A DNA stretch of 52,633 bases from Chloroflexota bacterium (GCA_013151415.1 JAADII010000107.1:1-52633), one strand, 5' to 3'. Positions 17,228-26,529 are shown, counted from the first letter of the stretch. The notes: generated by a model from the letters alone, not told the origin. Made by a program: numbers and translations.

Positions 17228-19822
17228 TCAACTTTCGTTTTGTTCAATGAGCGCTTGGGCCAACGCCTCTTCCTCCGCTCGCGAATGTATCTCACCATCA
17301 AGGCGCGCGGCGCGAATCTGGCGGAAGATGCGACGATAAATGGGCCCAGGCCGCACGCCCATCTTCTTTAGATCGTCGCCTGTCAATTCGATCTTTTGAG
17401 GACGGAGGTGGGTCATGTAGTCGAGTATGCGTTGGCTCAATGACCAATCGTCCGCGTCGATGCGGGCGATGAGCAAAGCCGAATCGCTGAAAGGCGCGAG
17501 GAGCTGATCGAGTCGCGATGGGAGCAGGTCTGGGGCCAGGAGCTCCTTCTCTCGGCCGCGTAGACGGATGCCCTCCTCGATCAATGCCCGCGTGCGCGCG
17601 TTCGCGCGTAGTCGGTCGAGCACTTCGCGTTGGGCTTGTGGTGAAAGGCGATGCAGCCAAAGGGCAAAGTACAACCGTTCGATGGCCTCATCGGCCAAAG
17701 GCGTTTCGCGCAGCGCGGCGCGCAGGTTCTGAAATTTCACCGCCAAGGCGTCGTTCCAGGTCAGCTCGGGGTGCAGCGCCTGGAATACGCCCAATTCGTG
17801 TAGTCGGGCCATGACCTTTTCTGGCTGGCGCTCCTGGAAGATGAGATCGAATTCGTGGCGAATGCGCGGTCCGCTGACGCGAGCCAACAAATCCACCGCG
17901 TCGTGAATGAGTTCGGCCGTGCGCGACTCGATCTTGAAACCAAAACGTTGCTCAAAACGCACCGCGCGTAGAATTCGGGTGGGGTCCTCGACAAAGCTCA
18001 GGGAGTGGAGGACGCGAATGAGCCCCTCCTCCAGGTCGCGACATCCGCCGTAAAAGTCCAACAATTCGCCCCAGTGCGGGCCATCCAGGCGAATAGCCAG
18101 CGTGTTGATGGTGAAATCGCGGCGGTGCAGATCGAGTTTGATATTGGAGCTTTCCACCACGGGCAGTGCGGTGGCCTCTTCATAGAATTCGGTGCGCGCG
18201 GTGGCGAAATCAAGGCTGGCCGGGGTCTGATCGGGCAAAGGCTTGCCGGCCGCGAACGCCTTTTCGTCGCGGATCCATTTGGCCGTGCCAAACCGCTTAT
18301 GGGTGCGAACGCGGCCGCCGAAACGTTTGGCCAAAGTATGCGCCAATTGGGCCGCATCACCCTCGACGACCAAGTCCACATCATAGTTGGGTCGTCCTAA
18401 AAGAAGGTCTCGCACAAAACCGCCCACGGCGTAAAGGGAATAATGGAGTTCGGTGGCGATGTCGCCAATGTCGCGCAGCAACTTTAACAGGCCTTCCGGC
18501 AAGGCGGCCTCCATTTTCAATGCCACCGAAGGCGGCGCCAATCTTTCTTCGGCCGCTCCCCAAAGCTTGAGCAGATCGGTGCGCGTAACGATGCCCACCA
18601 TGCGCCCTTGTTCATCCACCACCGGCACTTGCCCCCAGCCCGACTCCATCATGACCTTTTGCAAAGTTTGCACCGAGTCGTCTGGCCTTACAGTAACCTG
18701 GCCCGCGCGCATGACGCGACGAATAGGCTCTTTATCGAAATGGTGATGCAATGCGCGATCAATGTCTCGCCGGGTGACCAGGCCCACAAGACGACCATTT
18801 TCGACCACGGGAAAGCCCTCGTGTCCCAATCGCTTCATTTCTCTATCAGCCCGGATAACGCTCATATTGGGGGAAAAGGTCTTGACCTCCCCTTCGGTCA
18901 TAATGTTTCTCACCGTCAGAGGCGGCCGCACGTGGGTTTTGAGGATCTCCAACAGTTTTTCGCGCACTTCGGACAATGTCATATGGGTGATGGGCGCGGC
19001 CGCGGCGCGAGCATGTCCGCCGCCTCCCAAGGCTTCGGCAATGCGCCCTACATGGATATGATTGGTGGTGGAGCGCGCCACCAATTGCACGCGATCATCC
19101 AATTCGACGATCAGGAAGAGCCCATCTGGATCGAAAAGATCGCGCAATTTGTGGGCCAGGGTGCTGATTTCATCGACATACTCTTTGGCCTTGGCGGTGG
19201 CGATAACGATGGTGTGGCCGGCGATCTCAATGGTTTCAGCGTTGTCGCTTAGTTGTTTGAGCAGGGTTTGCTGGGCGGGGGTGAGAGGATGGTGGAGAAA
19301 GCTGTTGGCCACCTCAAGGTTGGCTCCGTGCTCAAGCAGCCATGCCGCGCAGCGCAAGTCGCGAGGCGTGGTGCTGGCGTAGGTCAGGCCGCCTGTGTCT
19401 TCGTAGATGCCAAGAAGCAACAGCGTGGCCTCGATAGGCGAAAGGGGGATGCCGCGATTGATGATCTGTTCTAACAAGATGGTGGTGGTCGCGCCCACGG
19501 GTTCGCCCCAGAAGTGCGCGTTTTCAGGAAGCTCTCGCTCCAATCGGTGGTGGTCGATGATGAGCAGCCGGGTGTCTTGCGTCATGCCCTTCACGGCTTG
19601 CGCCGTCTGCGTATCGACCAAGATGGCCATTTCCACCTTGCCGCGTGGCAGTTCATCCGCTTGTTTGAACGGCAGACTACTGCGATAGAGCACGAGAAAG
19701 TCTCGCAGGTTTCGATTGAGCTTGCGCGGAAGCACGGGCGTGGCCTCATAAAGCTTGCTGGCCGCCAGCAAGCTGGCCAGCGCATCGAAATCCGCGTGTT
19801 CGTGCGTCAGGATGACATTCAT
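17228..19822 (-). CDS. CCA-adding tRNA nucleotidyltransferase with DHH and CBS domains
   Basis: This 864-residue multidomain enzyme has an N-terminal DHH phosphoesterase-like domain (MNVILTHEHADFDA at 1-14, IDHH at 89-92) and a DHHA1 part ending in GGGGHARAAAA (about 267-277). A pair of CBS domains follows (about 307-425). The class II nucleotidyltransferase comes next, with YAVGGFVRDLLLGRPNYDVD near 465-485 and the ARTEFYEEA and RRDFTINTLA blocks. The C-terminal part is helical tRNA-binding. The architecture matches the long poly(A) polymerase/CCA enzymes of Aquifex, cyanobacteria and Chloroflexota, some of which add only A or only CC. The ATG at 19822 is chosen over the GTG at 19828 because family members begin at this motif. 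Only one such gene is visible, so whether it is a full CCA or a partial-activity enzyme cannot be told. Confidence 0.92.
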   Translation of the reverse strand: MNVILTHEHADFDALASLLAASKLYEATPVLPRKLNRNLRDFLVLYRSSLPFKQADELPRGKVEMAILVDTQTAQAVKGMTQDTRLLIIDHHRLERELPENAHFWGEPVGATTTILLEQIINRGIPLSPIEATLLLLGIYEDTGGLTYASTTPRDLRCAAWLLEHGANLEVANSFLHHPLTPAQQTLLKQLSDNAETIEIAGHTIVIATAKAKEYVDEISTLAHKLRDLFDPDGLFLIVELDDRVQLVARSTTNHIHVGRIAEALGGGGHARAAAAPITHMTLSEVREKLLEILKTHVRPPLTVRNIMTEGEVKTFSPNMSVIRADREMKRLGHEGFPVVENGRLVGLVTRRDIDRALHHHFDKEPIRRVMRAGQVTVRPDDSVQTLQKVMMESGWGQVPVVDEQGRMVGIVTRTDLLKLWGAAEERLAPPSVALKMEAALPEGLLKLLRDIGDIATELHYSLYAVGGFVRDLLLGRPNYDVDLVVEGDAAQLAHTLAKRFGGRVRTHKRFGTAKWIRDEKAFAAGKPLPDQTPASLDFATARTEFYEEATALPVVESSNIKLDLHRRDFTINTLAIRLDGPHWGELLDFYGGCRDLEEGLIRVLHSLSFVEDPTRILRAVRFEQRFGFKIESRTAELIHDAVDLLARVSGPRIRHEFDLIFQERQPEKVMARLHELGVFQALHPELTWNDALAVKFQNLRAALRETPLADEAIERLYFALWLHRLSPQAQREVLDRLRANARTRALIEEGIRLRGREKELLAPDLLPSRLDQLLAPFSDSALLIARIDADDWSLSQRILDYMTHLRPQKIELTGDDLKKMGVRPGPIYRRIFRQIRAARLDGEIHSRAEEEALAQALIEQNES

Positions 19823-19834
19823 AACCACGTGTCT

Positions 19835-19903
19835 CGTATTGCGTATGGCCGCGCTTTTCGCGAGGGGAAAACCGCGACCAGATGATGAAAAATGCGCAAT
19901 ACG
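19835..19903. repeat. CGTATTGCG / CGCAATACG inverted repeat
   Basis: CGTATTGCG (19835-19843) and CGCAATACG (19895-19903) are perfect 9-nt complements flanking a GCGCTTTTCGCG sequence. The word is that of the larger arrays at 33731-33757 and 43975-44070. It fills the gap between arsM and the CCA gene. Confidence 0.6.
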
Positions 19904-19918
19904 TCACATGCGCCAGAT

Positions 19919-20695
19919 TCACTTCTCGCCCACAAGCGTGATGCTGAGAAGTCCGTAATTATTGGGGTCGGTGTTGCTCAGCGCTTCTCGCTTTTCCAAG
20001 GGCAACATGTCGGCGCCGTAGCGAACTTCTTTTTCGACGCGTACATTGCGAAAACCGGCTTCGTTCAGCATCTTCAGGTATTCGTCCCGATCGATGGCTC
20101 CGGCCACGCAACCCGCCCATAGTTCCATGTCCCTGCGGATCGCTTCGGGAACCTGGCCAAAGGTCACGATATCGGAAATCGAGAACCGTCCGCCCGGTTT
20201 GAGCACGCGATGCATCTCGCGAAAAACCTGCATCTTGTCGGGCGTCAGGTTGATGACGCAATTGGAGAGAATGACATCGATGCTTTCATCTTCGATGGGC
20301 ATGTTCTCCAACTCGCCCAATCGAAACTCGACATTTTCATACCCCCCTTTCCGCGCGTTTTCGCGCGCGCGGGCGATCATTTCCGGGGTCATGTCAATGC
20401 CGAGCGCGCGCCCTGTAGGGCCGACCGCGTTCGCGGCCAAAAACACGTCGATCCCCGCCCCGCTGCCCAGGTCCAGCACAGTCTCTCCGGGTTGCAGCGA
20501 GGCGAATTGGGTGGGCGCGCCACAGCCAAGACCAAGATCGGCTTCTTCCGGTATCTGATCGGTCAACTCGCCATAGTCCACCAGCGAGATCACATCGTCC
20601 GTTGTTGGCCCGCAGCAAGCGGATGCCTCACGAGCGATGTTGGCGTAGCGTTCTCGCACTCGTTTTTTGATTTCCTGCGCGGCGTGTGTCGTCAT
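19919..20695 (-). CDS. arsM: Arsenite S-adenosylmethionine methyltransferase
   Basis: This 258-residue protein has a class I SAM methyltransferase fold: motif I VLDLGSGAGIDVFLAA (about 73-88), GIDMTPEMIARAREN (about 98-112), and NCVINL (about 148-153). ArsM-type cysteines are present: ACCGP (27-28), GLGCGAP (58), the NCVINL Cys and AGCVAGAIDRDEY (about 195). The RYGADMLPLEK end resembles ArsM of other Chloroflexota. It methylates arsenite stepwise to volatile or less toxic species in the cytosol. The start has GGGGAGG 7 nt upstream. No arsR, arsB or arsC gene is adjacent, so regulation by arsenic is not evident here. Confidence 0.88.
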   Translation of the reverse strand: MTTHAAQEIKKRVRERYANIAREASACCGPTTDDVISLVDYGELTDQIPEEADLGLGCGAPTQFASLQPGETVLDLGSGAGIDVFLAANAVGPTGRALGIDMTPEMIARARENARKGGYENVEFRLGELENMPIEDESIDVILSNCVINLTPDKMQVFREMHRVLKPGGRFSISDIVTFGQVPEAIRRDMELWAGCVAGAIDRDEYLKMLNEAGFRNVRVEKEVRYGADMLPLEKREALSNTDPNNYGLLSITLVGEK

Positions 20696-20710
20696 GAGAG
20701 CGCCTCCCCT

Positions 20711-20983
20711 TCATTTTTTCTTGGCCGATTGAAATTTTCGAATTTGTTCGCGCGGGGTGATGGCGGCCTGTTTTTCCTCTTGGGCGCGTTTGGCGGCCCT
20801 TTCATTGGGCGTAAGGCCTCCTAGATCACCCAAAAGCGTCACCTGCGAGACGACGCGTTCGGTTAAACCTTGGCCGCAAAGCGGGCATTCGGGCGTAGGC
20901 GCTTCTTGCGCACGTTGGATGGTGCGCCAAAAGCGACTGAATTCATGGCCGCAGACGCGGCATCGATAATCATAAACAGGCAT
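20711..20983 (-). CDS. FmdB-family zinc ribbon protein
   Basis: This 90-residue protein begins MPVYDYRC, the hallmark of the FmdB/CxxC_CXXC_SSSS family, with CRVCG (8-12) and CPLCG (about 33-37) forming one zinc ribbon. The ATG at 20983 is preferred over the upstream start because GAGG sits 8 nt before it. The C-terminal half is charged and probably disordered (NERAAKRAQEEK, ending SAKKK). FmdB proteins are proposed regulators, but no mechanism is settled. It is 15 nt upstream of arsM on the same strand and probably shares its transcript. Confidence 0.82.
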   Translation of the reverse strand: MPVYDYRCRVCGHEFSRFWRTIQRAQEAPTPECPLCGQGLTERVVSQVTLLGDLGGLTPNERAAKRAQEEKQAAITPREQIRKFQSAKKK

Positions 20984-21160
20984 GGCCAAAACCTCGCGCG
21001 GCGGCATTGCGAAATTTCCTATGGAGGCAAGACGCCACCATCTCGCAAGTCACTCACTCCATCAGTATGCCAGAGAGAGCGCGCTCGTGCAATGTGGCGT
21101 GAGGTCGGTCAATCGCCTTTCACAAGGTCTCAACTTGGAATTAAGCTTACGTTTATGTTT

Positions 21161-21189
21161 TTGACAACGCAGGGCTGCCTCATTATGAT
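21161..21189 (+). promoter_or_regulatory. Strong sigma70-type promoter of the cox operon
   Basis: TTGACA (21161-21166), exactly 17 nt, then TATGAT (21184-21189). It lies 72 nt before the coxB ATG and matches five to six positions in each hexamer. Confidence 0.75.
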
Positions 21190-21260
21190 GGGCGCGCTTT
21201 TATTCTAGCGATATCGTTCCATTTTGCATCAGGCGGCCGCGCGCCTGAGGAGGAGATTGC

Positions 21261-22289
21261 ATGAAGCATGCCCGTAATGTCATTATTCTGATTGTTGTTG
21301 GCTCAGCCGTTTTGCTTTTCGGCGTCAATGTGATGGATCTGGCCCCTATTGTGGCAAGCGCTGAAGCCCAGCAGGTGGATTGGTTGTTTGGGCTGCACAT
21401 GAATGTCATTGCCTTCCTTTATGTATTGGTCAATGGCATCATGCTTTACAGCGTGTTTGCGTTTCGCCGAAAACCGGATGACGATAGCGAAGGCGCATAC
21501 TTCCATGGAAACACAAAGCTGGAGATCGCCTGGACCATCATCCCCCTGATCACCGTGCTCTTTTTCGCGTTTTTGGGTTCAGTGGTGTTGCGCAATGTTT
21601 CTCTCGCCGCACCCAATTCCATGGATGTAACCGTTACCGGACGGCAATGGTCCTGGACGTTTGAATATCCTGAATATGGCATTGTTTCGACCGAATTAAA
21701 CCTGCCGGTGGGTCGACAGGTCAATTTCAAGTTGCAATCCGAAGACGTGATCCACTCGTTTTGGGTTCCTGAGTGGCGCCTCAAACACGACACCGTGCCG
21801 GGGCAAGACAAATATATTCGTCTAACGCCTTCCGAAGAGGGCGTCTTCAAAGTGCGTTGCGCTGAAATGTGCGGCACCTCTCATGCCTATATGTTGGCCA
21901 CCATCAATGTCATGTCGCAGGAAGACTTTGACATTTGGGTGCAGAAGAAGTTGGGCGTGTATGAAGGGCCGGAAGGCGGCGAAGAGGGCGAAGTCGACCC
22001 GGTGGCCGAAGGGTTCGCGCTTTCTCAGAGCGGCGGTTGTTTGGCCTGTCATTCGGTCGATGGCAGCCCGTTGGTCGGCCCAACCTGGAAAGGGCTTTAC
22101 GGCAAGACCGAAACGCTGACCGACGGTAGCACCGTGGTGGTGGACGAGGCCTACTTGTATGAGTCCATCGTCGATCCCTCGGCCTCTATTATCCAAGGCT
22201 ACGCCGACGTGATGCCCAAGAACTTTGGCGACATCTTCTCCGATCAGGAAATTGGCTACATTATCGAGTATATCAAGTCGTTGCAATAA
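21261..22289 (+). CDS. coxB: Cytochrome c oxidase subunit II with fused cytochrome c (caa3 type)
   Basis: This 342-residue protein has two N-terminal membrane spans (about 5-25 and 43-65, with a third hydrophobic stretch at 92-110), then the periplasmic cupredoxin domain. The CuA ligands are His165 (VIHSFW) and the CAEMCGTSHAYM block with Cys200, Glu202, Cys204, His208 and Met211. A C-terminal cytochrome c domain carries CLACH (Cys260, Cys263, His264) and a likely axial Met318. Electrons from a soluble cytochrome or complex III equivalent enter here and pass to subunit I. GAGGAGGAG lies 7 nt before the ATG. The fused heme domain marks the enzyme as caa3-type. It is the first gene of the operon. 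Confidence 0.95.
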   Translation: MKHARNVIILIVVGSAVLLFGVNVMDLAPIVASAEAQQVDWLFGLHMNVIAFLYVLVNGIMLYSVFAFRRKPDDDSEGAYFHGNTKLEIAWTIIPLITVLFFAFLGSVVLRNVSLAAPNSMDVTVTGRQWSWTFEYPEYGIVSTELNLPVGRQVNFKLQSEDVIHSFWVPEWRLKHDTVPGQDKYIRLTPSEEGVFKVRCAEMCGTSHAYMLATINVMSQEDFDIWVQKKLGVYEGPEGGEEGEVDPVAEGFALSQSGGCLACHSVDGSPLVGPTWKGLYGKTETLTDGSTVVVDEAYLYESIVDPSASIIQGYADVMPKNFGDIFSDQEIGYIIEYIKSLQ

Positions 22290-22373
22290 ACGTTTATTCT
22301 TAACATTGGCGTCGCCGCCTTTGGTTGTCTGGAGCCATCGGCGGCGATGCATCCGCCAGCAGGAGCAATGTTT

Positions 22374-24407
22374 ATGAACAGAATTGTTCGCATTCTTCTT
22401 GGATTTATCGTAGGCTTTGTAGCCGGCATCGCGGTGCTTGTCGCGGTGCGGGTTCTCTTGGGGCTTACGCCCATGCCAGCCACGCTTGCTCCCGTCCTCT
22501 TCTCGGGCATTGGCTTCGCCATTTTGGGCCTGTTATATGGTTTCGAACCCTCGCTTGGCCTGACGCGCGGGTTCATTGGCATGGCCATCGCCATGATTGT
22601 GGGCGTGGTCGCGGTGACGCATTTCCGCCGGGCTATGGGGTTAGATCCGGCCTATGCGTTAGAGCCGGCCTGGACCATGGCCGCGGTGTTGGGTCCTATT
22701 GGCTTCATGTTGGGCGTGGGCGCGGTCACCGATTGGCTCAAGTGGATCTTCGGCATCCACACGCCCGACCAGCATGGACCGCCCGAAGGCAAACCGGCCT
22801 GGACCCGTTACTTTGGCTTCGACCAAAACCATAAGGTCATCGGCATTCAATACACGGTGACCGGCATTGTTTTGATGGGTCTGGCCGGTATATTTGCGCT
22901 CATCTTTCGTAGCGAGCTGGCCATTCCCGGCATTCAGTTCCTGGCGCTTGACATGTTCAACAGCCTGGTGGGCTTGCATGGCATTGTCATGATCGCCGCC
23001 ATTCTTTTGGGCATTGGCGGTTTTGCCAATTATCTGGTGCCCTTAATGATCGGCGCCAGCGATATGGCGTTTCCGCGTTTGAATGGCTTCGCCTTCTGGA
23101 TCGCCGTGCCCAGCGCGTTGCTCATCGTGGCCGCCCTTTTCTTCGGCGGTTGGGACACAGGCTGGACCGGGTATGCCCCGCTCAGCGTGCGCGGAGCCAT
23201 GGGCGTGAATTTCTTCATGATTGGCGTGTTCTTCTTCGGCTTCTCATCCATTCTCGGTTCGATGAACCTGATCACCACGACGTTATATATGCGCGCGCCG
23301 GGGATGGGGCTGTTTCGAATGCCTATTTATGTTTGGGCCGTATTGGCCACGGCGTTAATCCAGCTTACGGGCACGCAGTTCATCGGTCTTTCCTTCCTGA
23401 TGGTGGTGCTGGAGCGTCTATTCGATCTGGGATTCTTCAACCCGGCCGAAGGGGGCAACGTCATCCTCTTCCAGCATTTGTTCTGGTTCTACTCGCATCC
23501 CGCCGTCTACATTTTCATCCTGCCGGGGTTGGGCATTGTCAGCGAGCTGCTGCCGGTGTTCGCGCGCAAGCCGCTTTTCGGTTACAAATGGATCGCACTC
23601 TCCAGCATGGCCATCGCTTTAATGGGTTTCTTGGTGTGGGCGCATCATATGTTCGCGGCCGGCATGGAGGAGGCGTTGCGGGTGCCCTTCATGTATAGCA
23701 CCATGCTTGTGGCCGTGCCCACGGGAGTGAAATTCTTCAGCTGGTTGGGAACCATGTGGCGGGGCAAACTCTCTTTCCCCACGCCCATGCTCTTCGTGCT
23801 GGCCTCCATTGCCGTCTTCTTGATCGGCGGTCTCACAGGGCCGCCTTTGGCCACTGTGCCCACCGACTTGTTCTTGCACGATTCCTACTTCGTGGTGGGG
23901 CATTTCCATGCCACCATGTTTGGCGGATTTGTATTCCCCTTCTTCGCCGCCCTTTACTTCTGGTATCCCAAGATCACCGGGCGCATGTACAACGAGCGTC
24001 TGGGGCAGATTCACTTCGCGCTGCAAACGGCTGGTTTCTACATCATGTCGCTCACCATGGCCCGCACCGGCCTTTTGGGCATGCGACGCCGCATCGCCGA
24101 TTATGATCCCGATTTGGGCATCCAAAACCTGCACATCATCATGACGGTGGCCGGTTTTGTCATCTTCTTCGGCGTGCTCGTGGGCGTTTATAATCTGATT
24201 GTCAGCGCGCGTAAAGGCGAGGTGGCGGCCGCGAATCCGTGGGGCTCTCGCTCCCCCGAATGGCAGATCCCTTCGCCTGCGCCCGAACACAACTATGAAG
24301 AGCCCTTCGAAGTGGTGGGCGAGCCTTATGATTACGGCCTGCCCGGCTCGGTGTACGTGGACATGCATCCCAGCGGTTCGAAAACGGCCGCCTCGCCTGC
24401 TCATTGA
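22374..24407 (+). CDS. coxA: Cytochrome c oxidase subunit I, A2-type, with N-terminal membrane extension
   Basis: This 677-residue heme-copper oxidase subunit starts at ATG 22374, 8 nt after AGGAG. Ligands are visible: His202 (heme a), His375-Tyr379 (CuB His and cross-linked Tyr), His424-His425 (CuB), His510 (heme a3) and His512 (heme a). At the Glu278 position of mitochondrial-like enzymes there is Ala377, preceded by Tyr373-Ser374 (FYSHPAVY), the YS motif that defines A2-type oxidases and replaces the Glu in proton delivery. The K-channel segment VPTGVKFFSW is present. Ahead of the core (FDQNHKVIG, about 143) lie some 140 extra residues with about four hydrophobic spans. An 8-bp stem (TCGCCGCC/GGCGGCGA) lies between coxB and this gene. 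Confidence 0.95.
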   Translation: MNRIVRILLGFIVGFVAGIAVLVAVRVLLGLTPMPATLAPVLFSGIGFAILGLLYGFEPSLGLTRGFIGMAIAMIVGVVAVTHFRRAMGLDPAYALEPAWTMAAVLGPIGFMLGVGAVTDWLKWIFGIHTPDQHGPPEGKPAWTRYFGFDQNHKVIGIQYTVTGIVLMGLAGIFALIFRSELAIPGIQFLALDMFNSLVGLHGIVMIAAILLGIGGFANYLVPLMIGASDMAFPRLNGFAFWIAVPSALLIVAALFFGGWDTGWTGYAPLSVRGAMGVNFFMIGVFFFGFSSILGSMNLITTTLYMRAPGMGLFRMPIYVWAVLATALIQLTGTQFIGLSFLMVVLERLFDLGFFNPAEGGNVILFQHLFWFYSHPAVYIFILPGLGIVSELLPVFARKPLFGYKWIALSSMAIALMGFLVWAHHMFAAGMEEALRVPFMYSTMLVAVPTGVKFFSWLGTMWRGKLSFPTPMLFVLASIAVFLIGGLTGPPLATVPTDLFLHDSYFVVGHFHATMFGGFVFPFFAALYFWYPKITGRMYNERLGQIHFALQTAGFYIMSLTMARTGLLGMRRRIADYDPDLGIQNLHIIMTVAGFVIFFGVLVGVYNLIVSARKGEVAAANPWGSRSPEWQIPSPAPEHNYEEPFEVVGEPYDYGLPGSVYVDMHPSGSKTAASPAH

Positions 24408-24433
24408 GCTGAGTATTTTACGGAGTGTGTGAT

Positions 24434-24661
24434 ATGACAGAAGAAACCCGCTCGAAACTGGAAAGAAAGAAAGCGAAGATGCGACTGGGTCTTTATGTGC
24501 TCATCGCCCTGATGGTGCTGGAGGTCTTCGATGTGATAGCCGCCAACTACCTCAAAGGCTCGGTCACCGTGCTCTTCGTCCTGGCCGCCATCAATGCCGC
24601 ATTCATCGTTTACTATTACATGCATATTTCCACCGTGCTTTCTGATGAGGGAGGTCACTAA
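24434..24661 (+). CDS. Cytochrome c oxidase subunit IV-like small membrane protein
   Basis: This 75-residue protein starts at ATG 24434, 8 nt after GGAG. It has a charged Lys/Arg/Glu N-terminus (1-18) and two membrane spans (about 19-38 and 44-66). The second ends in INAAFIVYYYMHIS, a pattern typical of the prokaryotic COX4-like subunit (caa3 subunit IV), where the His/Met-bearing end faces subunits I and III. Its position between coxA and coxC and the stop/start overlap with coxC (TAATG) support the assignment. It probably stabilises the complex and has no catalytic residues. Confidence 0.8.
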   Translation: MTEETRSKLERKKAKMRLGLYVLIALMVLEVFDVIAANYLKGSVTVLFVLAAINAAFIVYYYMHISTVLSDEGGH

Positions 24662-25272
24662 TGGCTGCTGACACCCATGCTCACGAACATCCTGGGGCCA
24701 TTTCCCCGGCCAAGCGGTTGAAGATGAACCGCGTCGGTCTATGGCTATTTCTGCTTTCCGAAACCTTCCTCTTCGGCGGCATCCTTGTCTCGCGTTTCTA
24801 TCTCTGGGGCGCAACCCGTCCTGAGCTCAATCAGAACCTTGGCCTGGCTGTCACGCTTATTCTGCTCATCAGCAGTTATTTCATGTATCGGGCTGAAACG
24901 GCCATCAAACATGATGATCGCGGCGATTTCCTGCGCAGCATTTCGGTCACCATTATTTTGGGCATTCTCTTCGTAGCCGGCGTGGTGGGTTTGGAATGGC
25001 AAGAGGCCCCCATCAAGCCCTTCACCGGTGGCGAATTTGGCATCTATGGCGACATCTTTTTCTTCATGACGGGCATGCACGCCTTTCATGTGGTCACCGG
25101 CGTGATCCTGCTGATGATTGTCGCCTATCGCGGTTACAAAGGGCACCTCTCATCAGAGAACTTCTGGCCGGCCGAGGCCGCGGCCATTTACTGGCACTTT
25201 GTCGATGTGGTCTGGGTCTTTTTCTTCCCCGCGCTTTATCTGATGGGCTCTGTGGTTGGGCCCGGCCACTAG
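24661..25272 (+). CDS. coxC: Cytochrome c oxidase subunit III
   Basis: This 203-residue member of the CoxC/CtaE family has five membrane spans (the short bacterial form). The conserved stretches are LWLFLLSETFLFGGILVSR (about 28-46), the TGMHAFHVVTGV block (about 138-149) and EAAAIYWHFVDVVWVFFFPALYL (about 178-200). The last carries the WHFVD(V/A)VW motif. GGGAGG precedes the ATG by 6 nt, and the ATG overlaps the previous stop by one base. Subunit III binds lipids and supports proton uptake into subunit I. It is the last gene before the terminator at 25301-25332. Confidence 0.95.
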   Translation: MAADTHAHEHPGAISPAKRLKMNRVGLWLFLLSETFLFGGILVSRFYLWGATRPELNQNLGLAVTLILLISSYFMYRAETAIKHDDRGDFLRSISVTIILGILFVAGVVGLEWQEAPIKPFTGGEFGIYGDIFFFMTGMHAFHVVTGVILLMIVAYRGYKGHLSSENFWPAEAAAIYWHFVDVVWVFFFPALYLMGSVVGPGH

Positions 25273-25300
25273 CGTTTAGAGCCAAATCAATGTTAGAATT

Positions 25301-25332
25301 GCGGGATGGTCCGAATGGGCCATCCCCTTTTT
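25301..25332 (+). terminator. Rho-independent terminator after coxC
   Basis: GGGATGG (25303-25309) pairs with CCATCCC (25320-25326), with an inner CC/GG extension and a GAAT loop, followed by C and TTTTT (25328-25332). The ctaG gene beyond it must rely on read-through or its own promoter. Confidence 0.75.
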
Positions 25333-25450
25333 CCGTTCTGTGGTTGGTGGGATGGCCTATGCCGTTTATCGTTCAGTTTCGGTCAAGTTTTTTCCCGGAC
25401 CTTGACGCCGCATATTCCGGTTTTGTGGAAACACCCATCAGGATCGCGCC

Positions 25451-26440
25451 ATGAACCCTCTCCTGCAAATCTTGTTCACCTGGGAATTTCGACCCGAGGT
25501 CCTCATATTGCCGTTGATTTTCGCCGCGCTCTATTTGCGAGGATGGCTGCGCGTTCGCGAAATGAGCATGAATCAGGGAGCGACGCGTTGGAAAACCACT
25601 GTGCTTCCCGATGGCCGCATCGTTCGCGGCGCGCGGCGCGATTTTTTGAGCGGATGGCGTCCCGTCGCCTATTATTCGGGATTGCTGCTTTTGCTTTTCG
25701 CCTTGCTTTCAGGCCTGGACGCGTTTAGCTCTATGCTATTTGTGGTGCATATGATTCAGCACCTGCTCTTGATGATGGCGGTCCCCGTATTGATCTGGCT
25801 TGGCGAGCCTTATCCGTTCATTGTTTGGGGTCTTCCTAAAAGGTGGCGCATGGGCGTGAGCCGGCTTATGGCCTCGCCCTCTTCTTTTCGTCGGCTTCTG
25901 GTTCGCATAACCGCGCCCGGCCTTGTTCTTTTCTATCTTGTGGCTGCGCTTTGGGTGTGGCACGACGGCGAGGTTTATAGTTTGGCGTTGCGTTATGCCT
26001 GGGTGCATGATCTCGAACACCTCAGCTTTTTCACCACGGGCTTGCTCTTTTGGTGGCACGTGACCGCCGCCGCGCCGCGACTTCATCGTCGCATGAGCTA
26101 TCTCAAACGCGCGGTGTACGCCATAGCGCCCGCGCCTTTCAATATGGTGTTGGGCGTGGCCATTACGTTTTCGGAGGAGCCCTGGTACGATTATTATGTG
26201 GGCGTGCCCCGCGTTTGGGGCGTTTCGGTGCACGACGATCAGGTGTATGGGGGCGTGCTCATGTGGTTGGTGGGCACCATGATGTTTCTCATGGCTGTAT
26301 TTGTGCTTATCGCCCAGTATTTGCGTCTCGAGGAGCAAAAGGCGCCGCTGCATCACGCCCGCTGGGCCAAGAAAGAGCGTTTGATCGCGCCGGGTTTGGA
26401 GAAGCGCGTGGATTCGTCATTACGAAGCCCCAAAAGCTGA
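25451..26440 (+). CDS. ctaG: caa3-type oxidase assembly factor CtaG
   Basis: This 329-residue, seven-span membrane protein belongs to the caa3_CtaG family. Landmarks are the loop VVHMIQHLLLMMAVPVL (about 97-113), LWVWHDGEVYSLALRYAWVHDLEHLSFFTTGLLFWW (about 167-202), and EPWYDYYVGVPRVWGVSVHDDQVYGGVLMW (about 244-273). The repeated His residues in these segments suggest copper handling. The family is needed for assembly of the caa3 oxidase in Bacillus and is thought to deliver copper to subunit I. It lies about 180 nt after coxC, beyond a terminator, on the same strand. Confidence 0.88.
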   Translation: MNPLLQILFTWEFRPEVLILPLIFAALYLRGWLRVREMSMNQGATRWKTTVLPDGRIVRGARRDFLSGWRPVAYYSGLLLLLFALLSGLDAFSSMLFVVHMIQHLLLMMAVPVLIWLGEPYPFIVWGLPKRWRMGVSRLMASPSSFRRLLVRITAPGLVLFYLVAALWVWHDGEVYSLALRYAWVHDLEHLSFFTTGLLFWWHVTAAAPRLHRRMSYLKRAVYAIAPAPFNMVLGVAITFSEEPWYDYYVGVPRVWGVSVHDDQVYGGVLMWLVGTMMFLMAVFVLIAQYLRLEEQKAPLHHARWAKKERLIAPGLEKRVDSSLRSPKS

Positions 26441-26529
26441 AGTCGTCACCATTGTCCGCCAGAGACGACGCCCGCGAGACGCGTCGAAGAGGCGGTGTGC
26501 GGCGCTCGTTTTCTGCATGTATGTGCTCA

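Noticed and set aside
23490-23510. Loss of the conserved Glu in CoxA helix VI taken as an inactive oxidase.
   Set aside because: The YS motif next to the site is the known replacement in A2-type enzymes, and all metal ligands are present.
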